From Davidsoniella eucalypti (lineage: Eukaryota; Ascomycota; Sordariomycetes; Microascales; Ceratocystidaceae): a stretch of 64,000 nt of DNA. Made by a program: the position numbers and the translations under genes. Below, one piece after another: positions 29,430 to 40,921 of the stretch. The stretch covers positions 28,890-92,889 of the forward strand of contig RMBW01000116.1 in assembly GCA_004009845.1 (NCBI GenBank). Reading direction: 5' to 3'. The notes beneath the pieces were generated by a model. That model saw nothing but the letters and a program-made list of their open reading frames with translations. It ran no database searches and had not been told where the DNA came from. Position 1 is the stretch's first letter, and every line of letters begins with the position of its first letter.

Positions 29430-30113
29430 TTGCTGGCAGAAGGAGGAGGGATAATCGCTGTCTGTATACTACTATACGTAGCAGCTTCTTCTTCCTGGCC
29501 GCATACAAACTTAGGTGTCATCTCGTGCCATGTGTTTATTTTGATTTTCTTTCTCGCGTGTTTATTTTTGACTAGCCGCATACACCCACATAGAAATCTA
29601 AGATACATACGATTATAAAATATATATTTTTCTTTTTTCTCACTTCCGTGACATGTGCATTTAGATAAAGCATCATGGTATTATGTATCAAAAGTTCCAA
29701 AAAAAAAACCAAGTTCAAAAATATAATAGTAAACTAGAAAATCACAAACATTAACGCCCGTTGTAACCAGAAAAAAAAACAAGATATGCTACAACAGGTC
29801 AACAACTACCACCATATTGTTCTCAAAGATCGAACCAAGACTCCTGGCGTAAGGTGCTAGTTTCAAGATGAGAGATGATGCTTAGTAGTTCATCTTATAG
29901 ATCATTGTCTCCAGCCACATGTACAGTTCATAGAAGCAATAGGACCAAACTAGACTCTCTCTTTCTCCCCTACTCTCTCCGTCCATTTCCTGAATCATTT
30001 CCTTTTCTACCGATATAGAGGAGCACCGCTACACTAACTGCCCCCTTGTAAACAAGAACCATGCCATGTTTATATACATATGTATAGATGGACCGCTAGA
30101 TTCGTCGTCAAGA
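29430..30113. other. Convergent intergenic stretch
   Basis: The 3' flanks of the ankyrin gene (plus) and the Hsp70-like gene (minus) meet here. AT-rich, with no open frame of interest and no repeat found. Confidence 0.5.
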
Positions 30114-32815
30114 CTACCGGAAACGGGCACGGCAGCGACCCATAACCTCGCCTTGACACACTAGCTCGGCGCTAAATTCTGAGCCGTCTAGCGTTAGGTA
30201 GATGTCGAAGTAGACACGGTAGAAGGTTCCTTGGGTCGTGTCCATGCGCTCAAAGTCCTTCTCTAGGTTCTTGCGAGACAGATCGGATGTGAGAGTAACG
30301 ACTTCCTTGATACCTAGATACAAAAACAGGCACGGTTAGTATATGGAGACAAGAACTGCAATGGATGAGATATGGTGTTATTGAGATACTTACGAGGATC
30401 TTTGGTGTACTCGGGGCACACATCTTCATCGCAGGCATATAGAACGTCTTCGTACATCAGCGTAGCACCTGGAGCCACCTGGCGGAAAAAGGAAACCTTG
30501 ACGGGCTCGCCGTTCTTGACCTTTTGGCCACGCTGGACAAAGATTTGGCGGGTGAACTTGCAACGGTCCTTGCCGTCCAGCGAGGGCACACGGTACGCTT
30601 CGGGATGATAGCCCTCCTTGAACGGCTGTAGTGTAGCCATGAGGTAGTGACGACGGGCTACACGGTGAGTGATAATACGCTCAGTGATACCGGCAGTCAC
30701 AGCACCCTTGACGATAGCAGCCACGGAGTCCATAGGACGCACCACCTTGCTCTGGAACTGTGGCGGCACGTGCAACTTGATCTGTTGGAAGAGGTACTCG
30801 GAAGCACCGAAACCACCGACGACTAGAATGTTCTGTAGCGCGCGGTTCTGGGCCTGGATGGCAATGATTTGGTTGCGGACCAGCTCTAGAATGCGGTTGA
30901 CGACGGGCTCGAAGCACTGCAGAATTTCCTCATTGGTGAAGGTCATGTAACCCTCTTCAATACCGGCCTCGGGGAACTCGGCCTCGATACCAACATCGAC
31001 AGCCCACTTCTGGCCGTTGTTGCGGAAATCGGCCTTGATACGGTTCTCGAAGTCCATGATACACTTGGCGTACACACGGCCAGCGGTCTTGCTACCGTCA
31101 GGTAGCTTCATCTTGCGGATTTTGGTGCGCAGAATGTTACTGAAGTTGCGGTTCAGTGCTGTCGAACCGCACGAGTCACCCGAACCGGCGGTACACTCGG
31201 CCACAGTAAATGGGTTCTCATCCTCAACCTCGTAGGCGATCAAATCGACAGTACCACCACCACAATCGACGATCAGTACGGCATCGTGCACCTTGAGGTT
31301 GAGCAGACCAGTCTTGGAGCAGAACAGGGCAGCAGCTTCGGGCTCAGACACTAGCGTCAACCGGTTGTCGTTCTCATCCCGCAGGAAACCAGCCTGGATG
31401 GCAGCGGCACGCGTAGCGGCTTTACCTGCGTCATTCCAGATGGCTGGCACGGTTAGGTAGTAGCGGATGTTGCGCTCCTCACGGTTGAACACCTCGCCTA
31501 GAGTCTTCTGCAGTGCGGCGCGCATGGCCTGGCGCAGCTTAAAGAGGTAGTCAGCCGCCACGTCGATCTCCGACTTGCCAGGAGGCAGAGGGGGCAGGTT
31601 GATGGGGTCGATGTACGTGTTGCCGCTAAGCATCAACTGCAGCTTGAACCATTCGACCTTTTGCACACCGGGCTTGGGGTAGCCGGTGGGCGCTAAAGCA
31701 TCGGCGATATCAGGACCCCATCCGACGACCTTCTGGTACTGGTCGTAGTAGAGGACGGTGGGAATCTGCAGGGCGAACAATGGTTAGTGGCTGTCCAATA
31801 TTCACTCACTGGAGACATCTCTTTATTACCTTTTGCTTGGTGTAAGATCCAGCACCGGGCCATTCGGTAATAATGTCCTCCTTAGCTTCGTTGTTAGTAG
31901 CAAATGCGAAAGCTACACCGGAGAAAGTTGTACCCTAAAAGACGATTAGTCAGCCACTAACTCGGACACATTACAAAGACACGAAGACGCAGATGGCAAA
32001 CTCACGAAATCGATGCCAACAATAAGCTGGGCCTTGCTGCGGTTGTTGCCCTCAACCTCAGCAGCACCGGGTGGGCGGAAGCCCATAGGAGCGGGAGCGC
32101 CCGGCTGTTGCTGTTGCTGTTGCTGGGGTGGACCGCCGTATCCAGGGGCGCCAGGATAAGCTGGAGGGCCGCCCATGGGGTTCATGTTTGGCGGATAGCC
32201 AGCCACGGGCGGGCCGGTGTTGATGGGCGGCGGGCCACCGGAAATCTGCGATGGCGGTAACCGACCGGGACCGCCAGTCTGCGGGCTGGTACGGCCCATT
32301 TGGCCCTGCTGTTGCTGCTGGGGGGCGCCATACGGCGTGGGATAGCTCTGGCGCTGCATCGCGGCCGGGTTTAACGGAGCGGGGGCGCCAGCGGCAATGA
32401 CGCCGGAAAACGAGTTGGTGTGGGCGGGAGAGGCGGTGCGGCCGACAGAGGCGGCGTCAAAGACCGGGAGCTGGTGCTGAGAGCCCGTGGGGATCTGCGG
32501 CAGTGAGAAGCGACTTCCGGGCTGGGAAGCGGCAGTGGCTCCCGTCGAAGCGGCAATCGACGACAGCGGTGTCGATGACGGCTGCGGAACACTGTTCGGG
32601 GTCGAGCTCGGGTCGATGATGCTTTGTGCGGGCGACTGGGTGCCGGTGCTATTGAAGTAGTTGCTGTTGGCGGAGAAGTTGTTTTGGGCGAGGGAAGGAA
32701 CGCCAGAGGCAGAAGGAGGGGTCTGCGATAGGTCAGGCGTAGAAGGCTGGACGATTGAGGCAGTTGCAGATTTGCGTTTTTTAAAGCCAAACGTAGACTT
32801 GAACCTGGAAGTCAT
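30114..32815 (-). CDS. HSPA12-like Hsp70 family protein with long Gln/Pro-rich N-terminus
   Basis: An atypical Hsp70/actin-fold ATPase related to animal HSPA12. Four exons: 32006-32815, 31830-31934, 30394-31765 and 30114-30313, giving 828 residues with all junctions GT-AG and in frame. Residues 1-255 are disordered and rich in Pro, Gly, Ser and Gln (two Q-runs). The ATPase domain then starts with phosphate-1 motif VGIDFGTTFSGVAFAF. Phosphate-2 reads IVDCGGGTVDLIAYEV, with Cys in place of the usual Leu. The adenosine motif is ILVVGGFGASEYLFQQI. The canonical substrate-binding domain and C-terminal EEVD are absent, as in HSPA12. Intron 1 falls exactly between GIDF and GTTF, inside the phosphate-1 loop. 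Client and location are not readable. Confidence 0.92.
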
Positions 32816-35800
32816 GAGAAAAAAAGAGAAAAAGAAAAGAAAAGCAGAAGAAAAGAAAGGAAAAAAAAAAGAGGAGAAAAAAGAAAGAAGCACGAAACGT
32901 AATACTACGGCGCCGTTAATGACCAGAGCAAACAACAAGCCAGATTCAAAGAAAGGGAAAGGCGGACGGAAAGGGGATGTGGATTCCCAAGGAAGGTGCG
33001 GATGGTATGGGAGGGGCTCGTCTCGCAGTAGCAGGCAGTTGCTTTTCTAGCTATAATGGCAGAAAATATAGTGGGCAACACTTGTTTAGAGCACAAGCTC
33101 TGAAGCTAAAAAGAAGAAAAAAAAAGCTAGAGAAAAACTGGGTTGGGGCGCTTTTTTTTAATTCATTAATCTTATGGAGCTATAGAGCTATGGAGATGTG
33201 GGAATGTGTGCTCAAGCGAAGCAAAGTGATGCTAGGCAAGTTTGTCGGTAGTGCTTGTTTGCTCAGCCTGGGCAGGAACAATTGCACGGCTGAGAGGTTA
33301 CCTAGAAAGAGTAGGCAGAGCTCACTGTCAATGGGTAATTGCTAGATTTAGGCAATACAACGTCTAAACTTTTTTCTAGAAGACAAATACAAATGAAATA
33401 AAACCGTATGTAGTAGCTACCTCATAAGAAGTGACACAGAAGTCCAACGACACTTGATGTCTACAATTTATGATATAGTGCCTATTCTATACATATGGTC
33501 TAGTAGAAGTGACAAAGAATTAGAAGGACTTTTTAGCAGCTTTGTCCGAGTCAGTCTGCTAGCGGTAGCAGTTACAGCGATCGATCGGATCTACTGATGG
33601 ACCGAATAGCAGTAATGTGACAGGCAGCCGAATAGAGGGGAGGGGAGCAAAAGCTAGGACCAAGTCGATGAGCGCGGGCCTGAGAGATTTCAAACGCTTA
33701 GGATATTCTTGTTCTTTTCGAGTGATAGGACGTCAGCTTCAGTGGCCCTTATCTTTTAGAAGTCGGGTAAGTCGAGAAACAACAAAAAGGCAAGAAGAAT
33801 AAGTCAGGCACTAAAATCGGTCATCGAGCATAAGACGGAAAAAAAATCCCTATTTCAAGCTAATTCAAACGAATAAAAAAGAAGGGCATCGGAAAAGGGA
33901 ACACAAAAAAAAACTGTAAATTTGCAATGGAATTCCGAACAAGTAGAGCAGGCTGTAGGAAAAAAAAAAGACCAACAGAAGAATAGACCAGTGCAAAAAT
34001 CGAAGGCGTTGCACTATACACACGGGTCATAGAACCTTGATCTGTGTGGTTTTCTGACTGTAATTTATCCGGCAAGCGCGAGAAGCTCAATCAAAGAAAG
34101 AAAAAAAAAGATGGAAATGAGAAAAAAAAAGGGCAGAATCAAAGACTTGTTAGAAGGAAAGCAGCCGTCTTTGATCTTTCTATATCCAGCGTCTAGCCGG
34201 GCGTAACTGCCAAACGAGGTTGGCTTTTATTTTTTGTGTTCTATAAATTTTACGCACATGAAGGGGGGCGAGGGACACTATGCAGAAAGTCACAATATAT
34301 TTCTGAGTGCTAGAAAATCTATAGGTTGCCAATTTGCCCAAATTCCACAGTCGATATCCACAATATCATTCTCCGTGAACCCTATTGTACACATATTTAC
34401 TTAGTACACATGTATCTCTAGTCGATTTAAACTATTCAATTACTTTCAGCTAATTTCCACCTACACTATATCGATTGAGGTTCTTTTTTCCCTTGCTCAG
34501 TAACGCCCTTTGCTGATTTGCTGTGCTTACGGGCTTTATTGTCCTTTAACGGCTGCATTCTTACTTCTCCTTCTGCTCCTCTTCGTTCCGCTGTTGACGC
34601 CCTGGATTGCGGGTGCTGGATTTTAAATCTTGCTCGATGTGCACACGAGCAGCCTATCACCAGCACCAGTAATTTTGAAACCCTTGGAAATCGTATCTCC
34701 CTGTCTCGCCTTGTCTTCTGCTATGCTGCAGTTGTAGATTGTTGTCACTTGGTAGTTCTACATTGTATGCTAACATGCAGTATTTCCCTATCAACTGTGC
34801 CTCCCAAGACAGACACCTTCCACATTGATAGGAGAACAAAGAAAGGTCAGCAGCGGGGTTTGTCCGCCCGCTTTGGGCCTGACTTCCCGATGTCATCGAT
34901 TTGTTTTATATGGCCATGTTCCGTGAAATGCTTCATGTTTAGCACACTTGTATCTGGCTGCTGTTACATGTTTATCAAAAGATATATTCTAATGGCTATA
35001 ATACATAGTCTAAGCGAAACATCTCGGGTTGCAGGTTAAGAATCTTGATTGCGGCGCAGGAGAGTGTTGGCAATATATTTCCGTTCTGCTCTCGCTCATT
35101 AATGATGGACATATACATAGTACTAGAAAGCAGGCTTTTGCATGTATCTCGCCGGCCGGAAACTTTCTCGCCGCCAGCTCACAGAATACCTGTCTTCTTT
35201 TGATGTAGGGCCTGGGTCTCGTAATAAATTGACTATGATTTGCTAAAATCTCCCTGGTATTCAAAGTACTGTATGAAAATTCCAGCCACGTTGTGAAGCC
35301 TTCCTATATCTATACTTGGCTATCTCTCCCAAATAAACTGCAATACAAGATGCCGTAGAAACGATACGCAGATTCGAGAATGAAAAAGCCACCGGTAATT
35401 GAATAAACCAGGAACGCAGGTCAACATGTATCCTCGTCAAAGTTAGTTCAAATCTTACAGTCCGAGTGGACAGTGTCAAGCAAGCCGAGGCCTGCTTTGT
35501 TCCTTTTCAATTATTTCGTACGCTTCTGTTCCAAATAATGATGAAGAATGTAGAACTAGCTAGCTATATAAGTGTACCACGTATCTAGAGCTTGGTCTAC
35601 CTACATACAGACATGTTATGTCTACTACATATATCTGTACAGGCTCTGTATAATAGCCAACCCAACGCATTTAGTTCCGTTTTCTCTTTCTCTCCTCTTT
35701 CCCCTGCCCCGCCTTCAACTCTCTAATGGTTGGATACCTTACTCGGTTCTCTCTCCCCGCCTATCCTTGCATCCCGGTTTTCGTCCTTCTTTACTCTGCT

Positions 35801-36601
35801 ATTTATTTGAGCTATGCACAAAAATTGGCTAGGGTTTCCAAGGCCTTGTCCGTCTGTTCTAGTTGACCTATTAAACATGTATACACTCTAATTCCCTAAG
35901 TTCTAGGCCTCAAGAGAGCACGGGGATTTCTTGATCTAGGCAGCGTCTTCGGTCTAGTGTTAAACTCACATCTTCTGATCGGATGATAGTCACTGAATCA
36001 TCATCTTCCTTTCTCTGTGTCATGATATTAAGATATCTTTGCTACAGAAAATCACTTACGACACCAACCTGAACAAGCTCCATGGGCTTTCGTCATTGAT
36101 CTAGCGTCAGCCACGCCATTTAGTTGTGTATTTAATCCAGCAACACCCCGGCAACATTTATTACTGCTTTTCCATGTAAATTTTACTATCTGATCTGCCC
36201 GAGTTCAACACTTGGAACTTTCAAGAAATATCATCAAGCCAGTAGACATCGTTTCCCACAAAGCCAACGGTTCACGTCTCTAGTTAGAAGGATCAGAGAC
36301 ACTAGAAATGCTAGTCTCGTATTGTAGGCATATCTGTATACTAATACATGCCATCCTCAAGGACTCCGAACAGGTACGTGCTACATAGCCTCCTTCTTTC
36401 GCAATTTGAGATTGAAGTGCTTCGTATACGAGGTACGAATATCACATAACTATCTACTCATTTTTAATTGCACTACTATGTGTATATTGACCCTATCTTC
36501 CAAAAAATAACAAGTGAAGTAGTTGATAGTACATATGTAGTAAAACTGGCGGTATGGCCCTATCAATGAGAATAATGCCGACTCATTGCTGCCGCCTACT
36601 T
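32816..36601. other. Gene-less stretch, left part of a 14-kb gene-poor region
   Basis: Promoter side of the Hsp70-like gene, then AT-rich DNA. A type A copy lies at 33151-33196. Small open frames (for example 34518-35039, 173 codons) lack family features and splice context, and I do not call them. Confidence 0.5.
33151..33196 (-). mobile_element. Type A mini-retroposon copy
   Basis: Minus-strand core CATAGCTCTATAGCTCCATA, then AGATTAATGAATT and an A-tail of about 8. The 5' end reads ATCTCCATAG, a one-base variant of the usual ATCTTCATAG. I could not define the duplicated flank. Confidence 0.7.
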
Positions 36602-36659
36602 TTTTATTTCATTTTTTTTAATTCATTAATCTTATGGAGCTATAGAGCTATGAAGATGT
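36602..36659 (-). mobile_element. Type A mini-retroposon, full length
   Basis: Minus-strand copy with complete ATCTTCATAGCTCTATAGCT start, CCATAAGATTAATGAATT and an A-rich tail. Flanked by a 12-bp direct repeat, TGCCGCCTACTT, at 36590-36601 and 36660-36671. It serves here as the reference copy for the family. Confidence 0.9.
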
Positions 36660-37327
36660 TGCCGCCTACTTGATTATATGTAACATTGAAATCGCCAAGA
36701 TTTGGTAACCTCATCGTTCGTATTCCAACTCAATAGGAGTCGAGTACCTTTTCTCTGTTTCCGTTACTACTAGGTACTTAGTAAGCGATCCATACGGTTT
36801 CTTTTGGGTTTTCATTATTCCTATTACACTATACGAAGAATGCGAGCCGTCTACATTTGCTATACATATCTGTATACGCTACAAGGTGGTGCCGATCATA
36901 CATATATACCAAACCCTAAACCTTGAGAAAACAAAGTCCCGAAACACGTGATATCGAGGACTATAAAAACGAAGAAGAAGACTTGAGTATGACATGGTGG
37001 ATACATATGTAGACCAACCTGAATGATAAAAGGATAACTCACACTAAATTCGTATACGTATACAACTGTATATAGGTGTATTCTGCGCAATGTCGCTAAC
37101 GATTCTATGATTCGTGGCCTAGTCATGTATAGGGTGTTATCATGGCACCCATACCCAGAGTAGATATCATCAACAATCGTTTTGTTGATTAGTATTCACA
37201 TAAAGGGTGTGTCTAGGTCTAATACAGACTATCAATGATACTTGCTAGGCCTGTTAAGACATATACAACGACGATATCGAGTCTTAAGAACCTACCTTAA
37301 TGTTACACACAGTTAATTTCAGTGTTC

Positions 37328-37388
37328 ACATCTTCATAGCTCTATAGCTTCATAAGATTAATGAATTAGATATATATGTATATATATA
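37328..37388 (+). mobile_element. Type A mini-retroposon with TA-repeat tail
   Basis: Core ATCTTCATAGCTCTATAGCT, then TCATAAGATTAATGAATT and a tail that has become an alternating AT tract. A 10-bp direct repeat, TTCAGTGTTC, flanks it at 37318-37327 and 37389-37398. Confidence 0.83.
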
Positions 37389-37868
37389 TTCAGTGTTCCT
37401 TCTAGTAGAGTTTTATTAATAAAGCTACCACCATGATTATAATTCTAACAGAAGGGTAGGATGATATCAAGTATGCTGAAAGTAAAATGGCCATGTGCTT
37501 AACATCTCTATAAAGTAGAGTAAATGTGTTTGAGCAAATGGACTTCTAAATGTCTACACTACAGACACTTAGGAAACAATTCCCTGACATAGAATTAGAA
37601 GTATGATGATGGTATAAGCGTACCATGGTGCTCATTTACATGCAATAGTCGTCATCGTATATTGTTCTTCAACTACTAAACTTACTCATTTGCTTCTATA
37701 TTGTGTCTCGCTATCGTCGTAAAAATCCAAGTTGAAGTTGGCAGCCATATATAAGACATGGAAGTTGTGCTACTTTATGATAACCTGATAATGATATGTT
37801 CTATCTGATTCATATAGGAATTTGAGGTTCCCTTGCTATGTATAGTGGCAAATCTGGTATGTGAAGTT

Positions 37869-37927
37869 TTTATTTTATTTTTTTAATTCATTTATCTTAT
37901 GGAGCTATAGAGCTATGAAGATTTAAA
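37869..37927 (-). mobile_element. Type A mini-retroposon, full length
   Basis: Minus-strand copy with core ATCTTCATAGCTCTATAGCT and CCATAAGATAAATGAATT plus an A-rich tail. A near-perfect 13-bp flank, GGTATGTGAAGTT, lies at 37856-37868 and again at 37928-37940 with one mismatch. It lies about 60 bp from another copy in the opposite orientation. Confidence 0.85.
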
Positions 37928-37990
37928 GGTATGTGAACTTATCAACTAGTATATTTATCCGCATTGTGTCACATGCTGAAGTATCGTATT

Positions 37991-38050
37991 AACATCTTCA
38001 TAGCTCTATAGCTCCATAAGATCAATGAATTTTTTCTTTTTTTTCTAAAA
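37991..38050 (+). mobile_element. Type A mini-retroposon, full length
   Basis: Core ATCTTCATAGCTCTATAGCT and CCATAAGATCAATGAATT. The tail is T-rich here (TTTTTTCTTTT), unlike other copies. Flanks AGTATCGTATT (37980-37990) and AGTATTGTATT (38051-38061) match at 10 of 11 bases. Confidence 0.78.
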
Positions 38051-39307
38051 AGTATTGTATTGGTTCCTTGTTTGTTAGTATTTAGAGAAGAAGTGTGTTT
38101 TAGTAGCTCTATTCCACGCAGTCATCAGCATAGAGCACAGCTCATATTCGTAGTTTCTCCTAGAATCGTTCCGGGTGATGAGAACTGTACAGTGATAAAG
38201 CATTGCCAGAGTTGATACGGCACTATATATAGAGTGAAGCAAGCAGTCATGGAGGCACAATGACAGAGTGGTTCCAAGATAGGTTCTACAAATTCAAGTT
38301 ATATTCGACATGACCCAGTAGCAATCGTAGAGTAGGAAAGAAGTGAACTGTCAAAGATGTGAATAAAACACTGCACATTCGTGACCATCTTCACAGGGCG
38401 TGTAGACACTAATCTGGCATCTGATCAAACTCACTACTTGTGCATATATTCGATTTCTGGAGATATACTCATACTCACCATGATGCCCCAAGATACCACG
38501 CATACTATTCAGTTGATACACGCAGTAGAAAGGGTTATCACTCTCAACTTGATGAGTCGGTGATTGAATATCACAACTCACTTCTTATCACAAAGGGTAA
38601 TTCGATAAGCTAAATCCTTGAAGAATATTATTCAATTGTAGGAAACCAACTCAAATGTCTGATAGTATATACCTAGCTACCACATCGTTGCAGATAACTT
38701 TTACCTCCCAAATGCTTTACATTACATATAGTTATCTTGTCTAAACATTACATATGAACCGTGATATCGTCTTGTCCAGTCCCATAGTGTTATATGTCAC
38801 TACGTGATTTAATTCACATCTTGAAATTTTTGTATCACATGTTAGTCAAATCACAGCATACGCTTCATTGTATTCTTATGATTTACTGTCCTTGGTTGAC
38901 CGTAGATGATGCCTCGGCACATAATATAACTGTGTTAGTAAGCCCATCCTGGATGACTTCCTGTCACCATTCTTATTTTCTAAGGATATGATATTCTAGT
39001 AAGGAATATAACTCATGCTCACAGTCCCTTGGATACTTCGGGAACAATCGATCTATTAAACTACGAGTTAGTTTGGATAGGCTACCAACAGTTGAATCTA
39101 TGACTAACTGTTAGCTCGATATCACTCTTGATCCAAGATAGTGCAATATATAATAGTGTGAGGTGAAGTAACAATATAATACGTGGTATATTTGTTGATA
39201 GCAATATTGTTGTTATATCAAGGTCCAGAGATGGTATCAAGATTATCCAATTATCAAGATTGTGTTTTTGTATCATCTAGATATCACATATCTATAGGTG
39301 GTGACTA

Positions 39308-39355
39308 AAACTTTTTTTCAATTCTTTAATCTTATGGAGCTATAGAGCTATGATG
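39308..39355 (-). mobile_element. Type A mini-retroposon copy
   Basis: Minus-strand core CATAGCTCTATAGCTCCATA followed by AGATTAAAGAATTG and an A-tail. Flanks TAGGTGGTGACTA (39295-39307) and TAGGTAGTGACTA (39356-39368) match at 12 of 13 bases. Confidence 0.83.
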
Positions 39356-40906
39356 TAGGTAGTGACTACTATTAATGTATCTAAAATTCAAGTATTGCAA
39401 TGAGTTGAAACATACCGAATATTTAGCAATCTACTAGAATACCTTAGAGAAATACTACAAATATAAACCATGTGACGATGTAAATGAACGCTGAGGTGTG
39501 TCTACAAAGGGGAATATCCTACACATTTGTGCATTTTACATCAACTATATACACCATTTATATGTACTTCGGATACAATAATCTATGTAGATGTCTTAGA
39601 GGGACACCGTTTGTTATCATACATTAAACTATATTTCTTATCCGTGTATTTTCCTAACAACATTTATAGTCTAATAGTATCTTAAACTAATCCCAAGACT
39701 TCCCGAGTCCCTTTTGTATGACCTGACTGAATGGATGAAAAGATATAATATAACAGCACTTGAGATACACTATCAATACTACCGTATTTCCTTAAATGCT
39801 GTGATGGGGGCCGATGCTTTTCCCCAGCTACATCATTTTTATCCTCTTAGCTTAAGACACTCAAGTAACTAGCAAATACGCAAACCTTAGCAATATATTA
39901 TTTAGTACTCATGGATCTACGTGACAAGAACAGATTTGAGACAGACAAAGTACATATATGATAGTTCAAAGCATAATGATAACCACTTTGACTCTCCGTG
40001 ATAACTTAAAGATTTTATCTAGATGATGATGGTTGGTTTGGACATCACTATCCAAGTGAGAACTTCAACAAAGAGTTACTCTTTGATTTCTTAATGAAGT
40101 AGTAATGGTAATCTCAGCTTATCAGATATACAAGGAGACACTACTACCTCCTCCTTCCTATTCTCTCTTCCTGCCTCCAAGAAGACGCATTGTGTCAAAG
40201 TAGGGTTTATTTGACAGAGCCTCAATCTATCGATGAATAGTACAGGGGGGGAATACGGGAGGCTCTGCGGTTAGCAGCCGAGCAAACGAATTGTGGAAAA
40301 AACATAGGGCCATATAATATTTGATAACTATAAGCAACGAGAGAGGGAGTGTTGTAGCTTAGGCTTATTATTGGTACATGGAATATGGCCTTCATAGAAT
40401 TTTCCTTTCGTAGTGGTACGAGAGATAAGAAACGATGTAGGGCCCTATGATAGACCAACCCAACTGACTATACCTCGTGTTAGAAGCTAAAAGGGGTCTA
40501 ATTAACTGGCTCTAATGATGTATTATGACGCCACAATGTACTCTTCCAGAAAAAAAAGCTAACTGTAGCTATCTACAGTCAGGACGGAATACCTACTGCA
40601 CATAACGGTATAGTAAAACAGTGGACAAAGAGTCATGATACATATGATATGTATCAGCCCCATCTACAAATACCCAATAGAAGCACAATTGTTATCATGT
40701 TCCCCTTTTGTTCACTGACGATGCCCAAGTGAATTGGAAGGACTCCAGAAAGACAAACTAAAGTAGGATTTGTGGGGAGAAAGTGGAGGGTGAGAGAGGC
40801 TCCGAAATGGAGAGAAAATGGGGAGGCTCATGAAATGGGGATCTTGGGCAGAGAAAAAGAATTACGAGTGGAGGAAGAGGCTCCAAAAACTAGTGCGGAA
40901 AGGGGG

Positions 40907-40921
40907 CGGGGGGGGGGGGGG
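40907..40921 (+). repeat. G homopolymer run
   Basis: A GGCGG word runs into 15 G residues, isolated in AT-rich DNA. It could form a G-quadruplex, or it may be a simple mutational tract. No other function is visible. Confidence 0.6.

Noticed and set aside
34518..35039. 173-codon open frame on the plus strand
   Set aside because: Cys-rich random-looking product without domain; overlapping frames on the other strand; no splice signals that extend it.
36602..39355. Type A copies as a CRISPR-like or tandem repeat array
   Set aside because: Copies are irregularly spaced, in both orientations, each with its own duplicated flank, in a eukaryotic genome.
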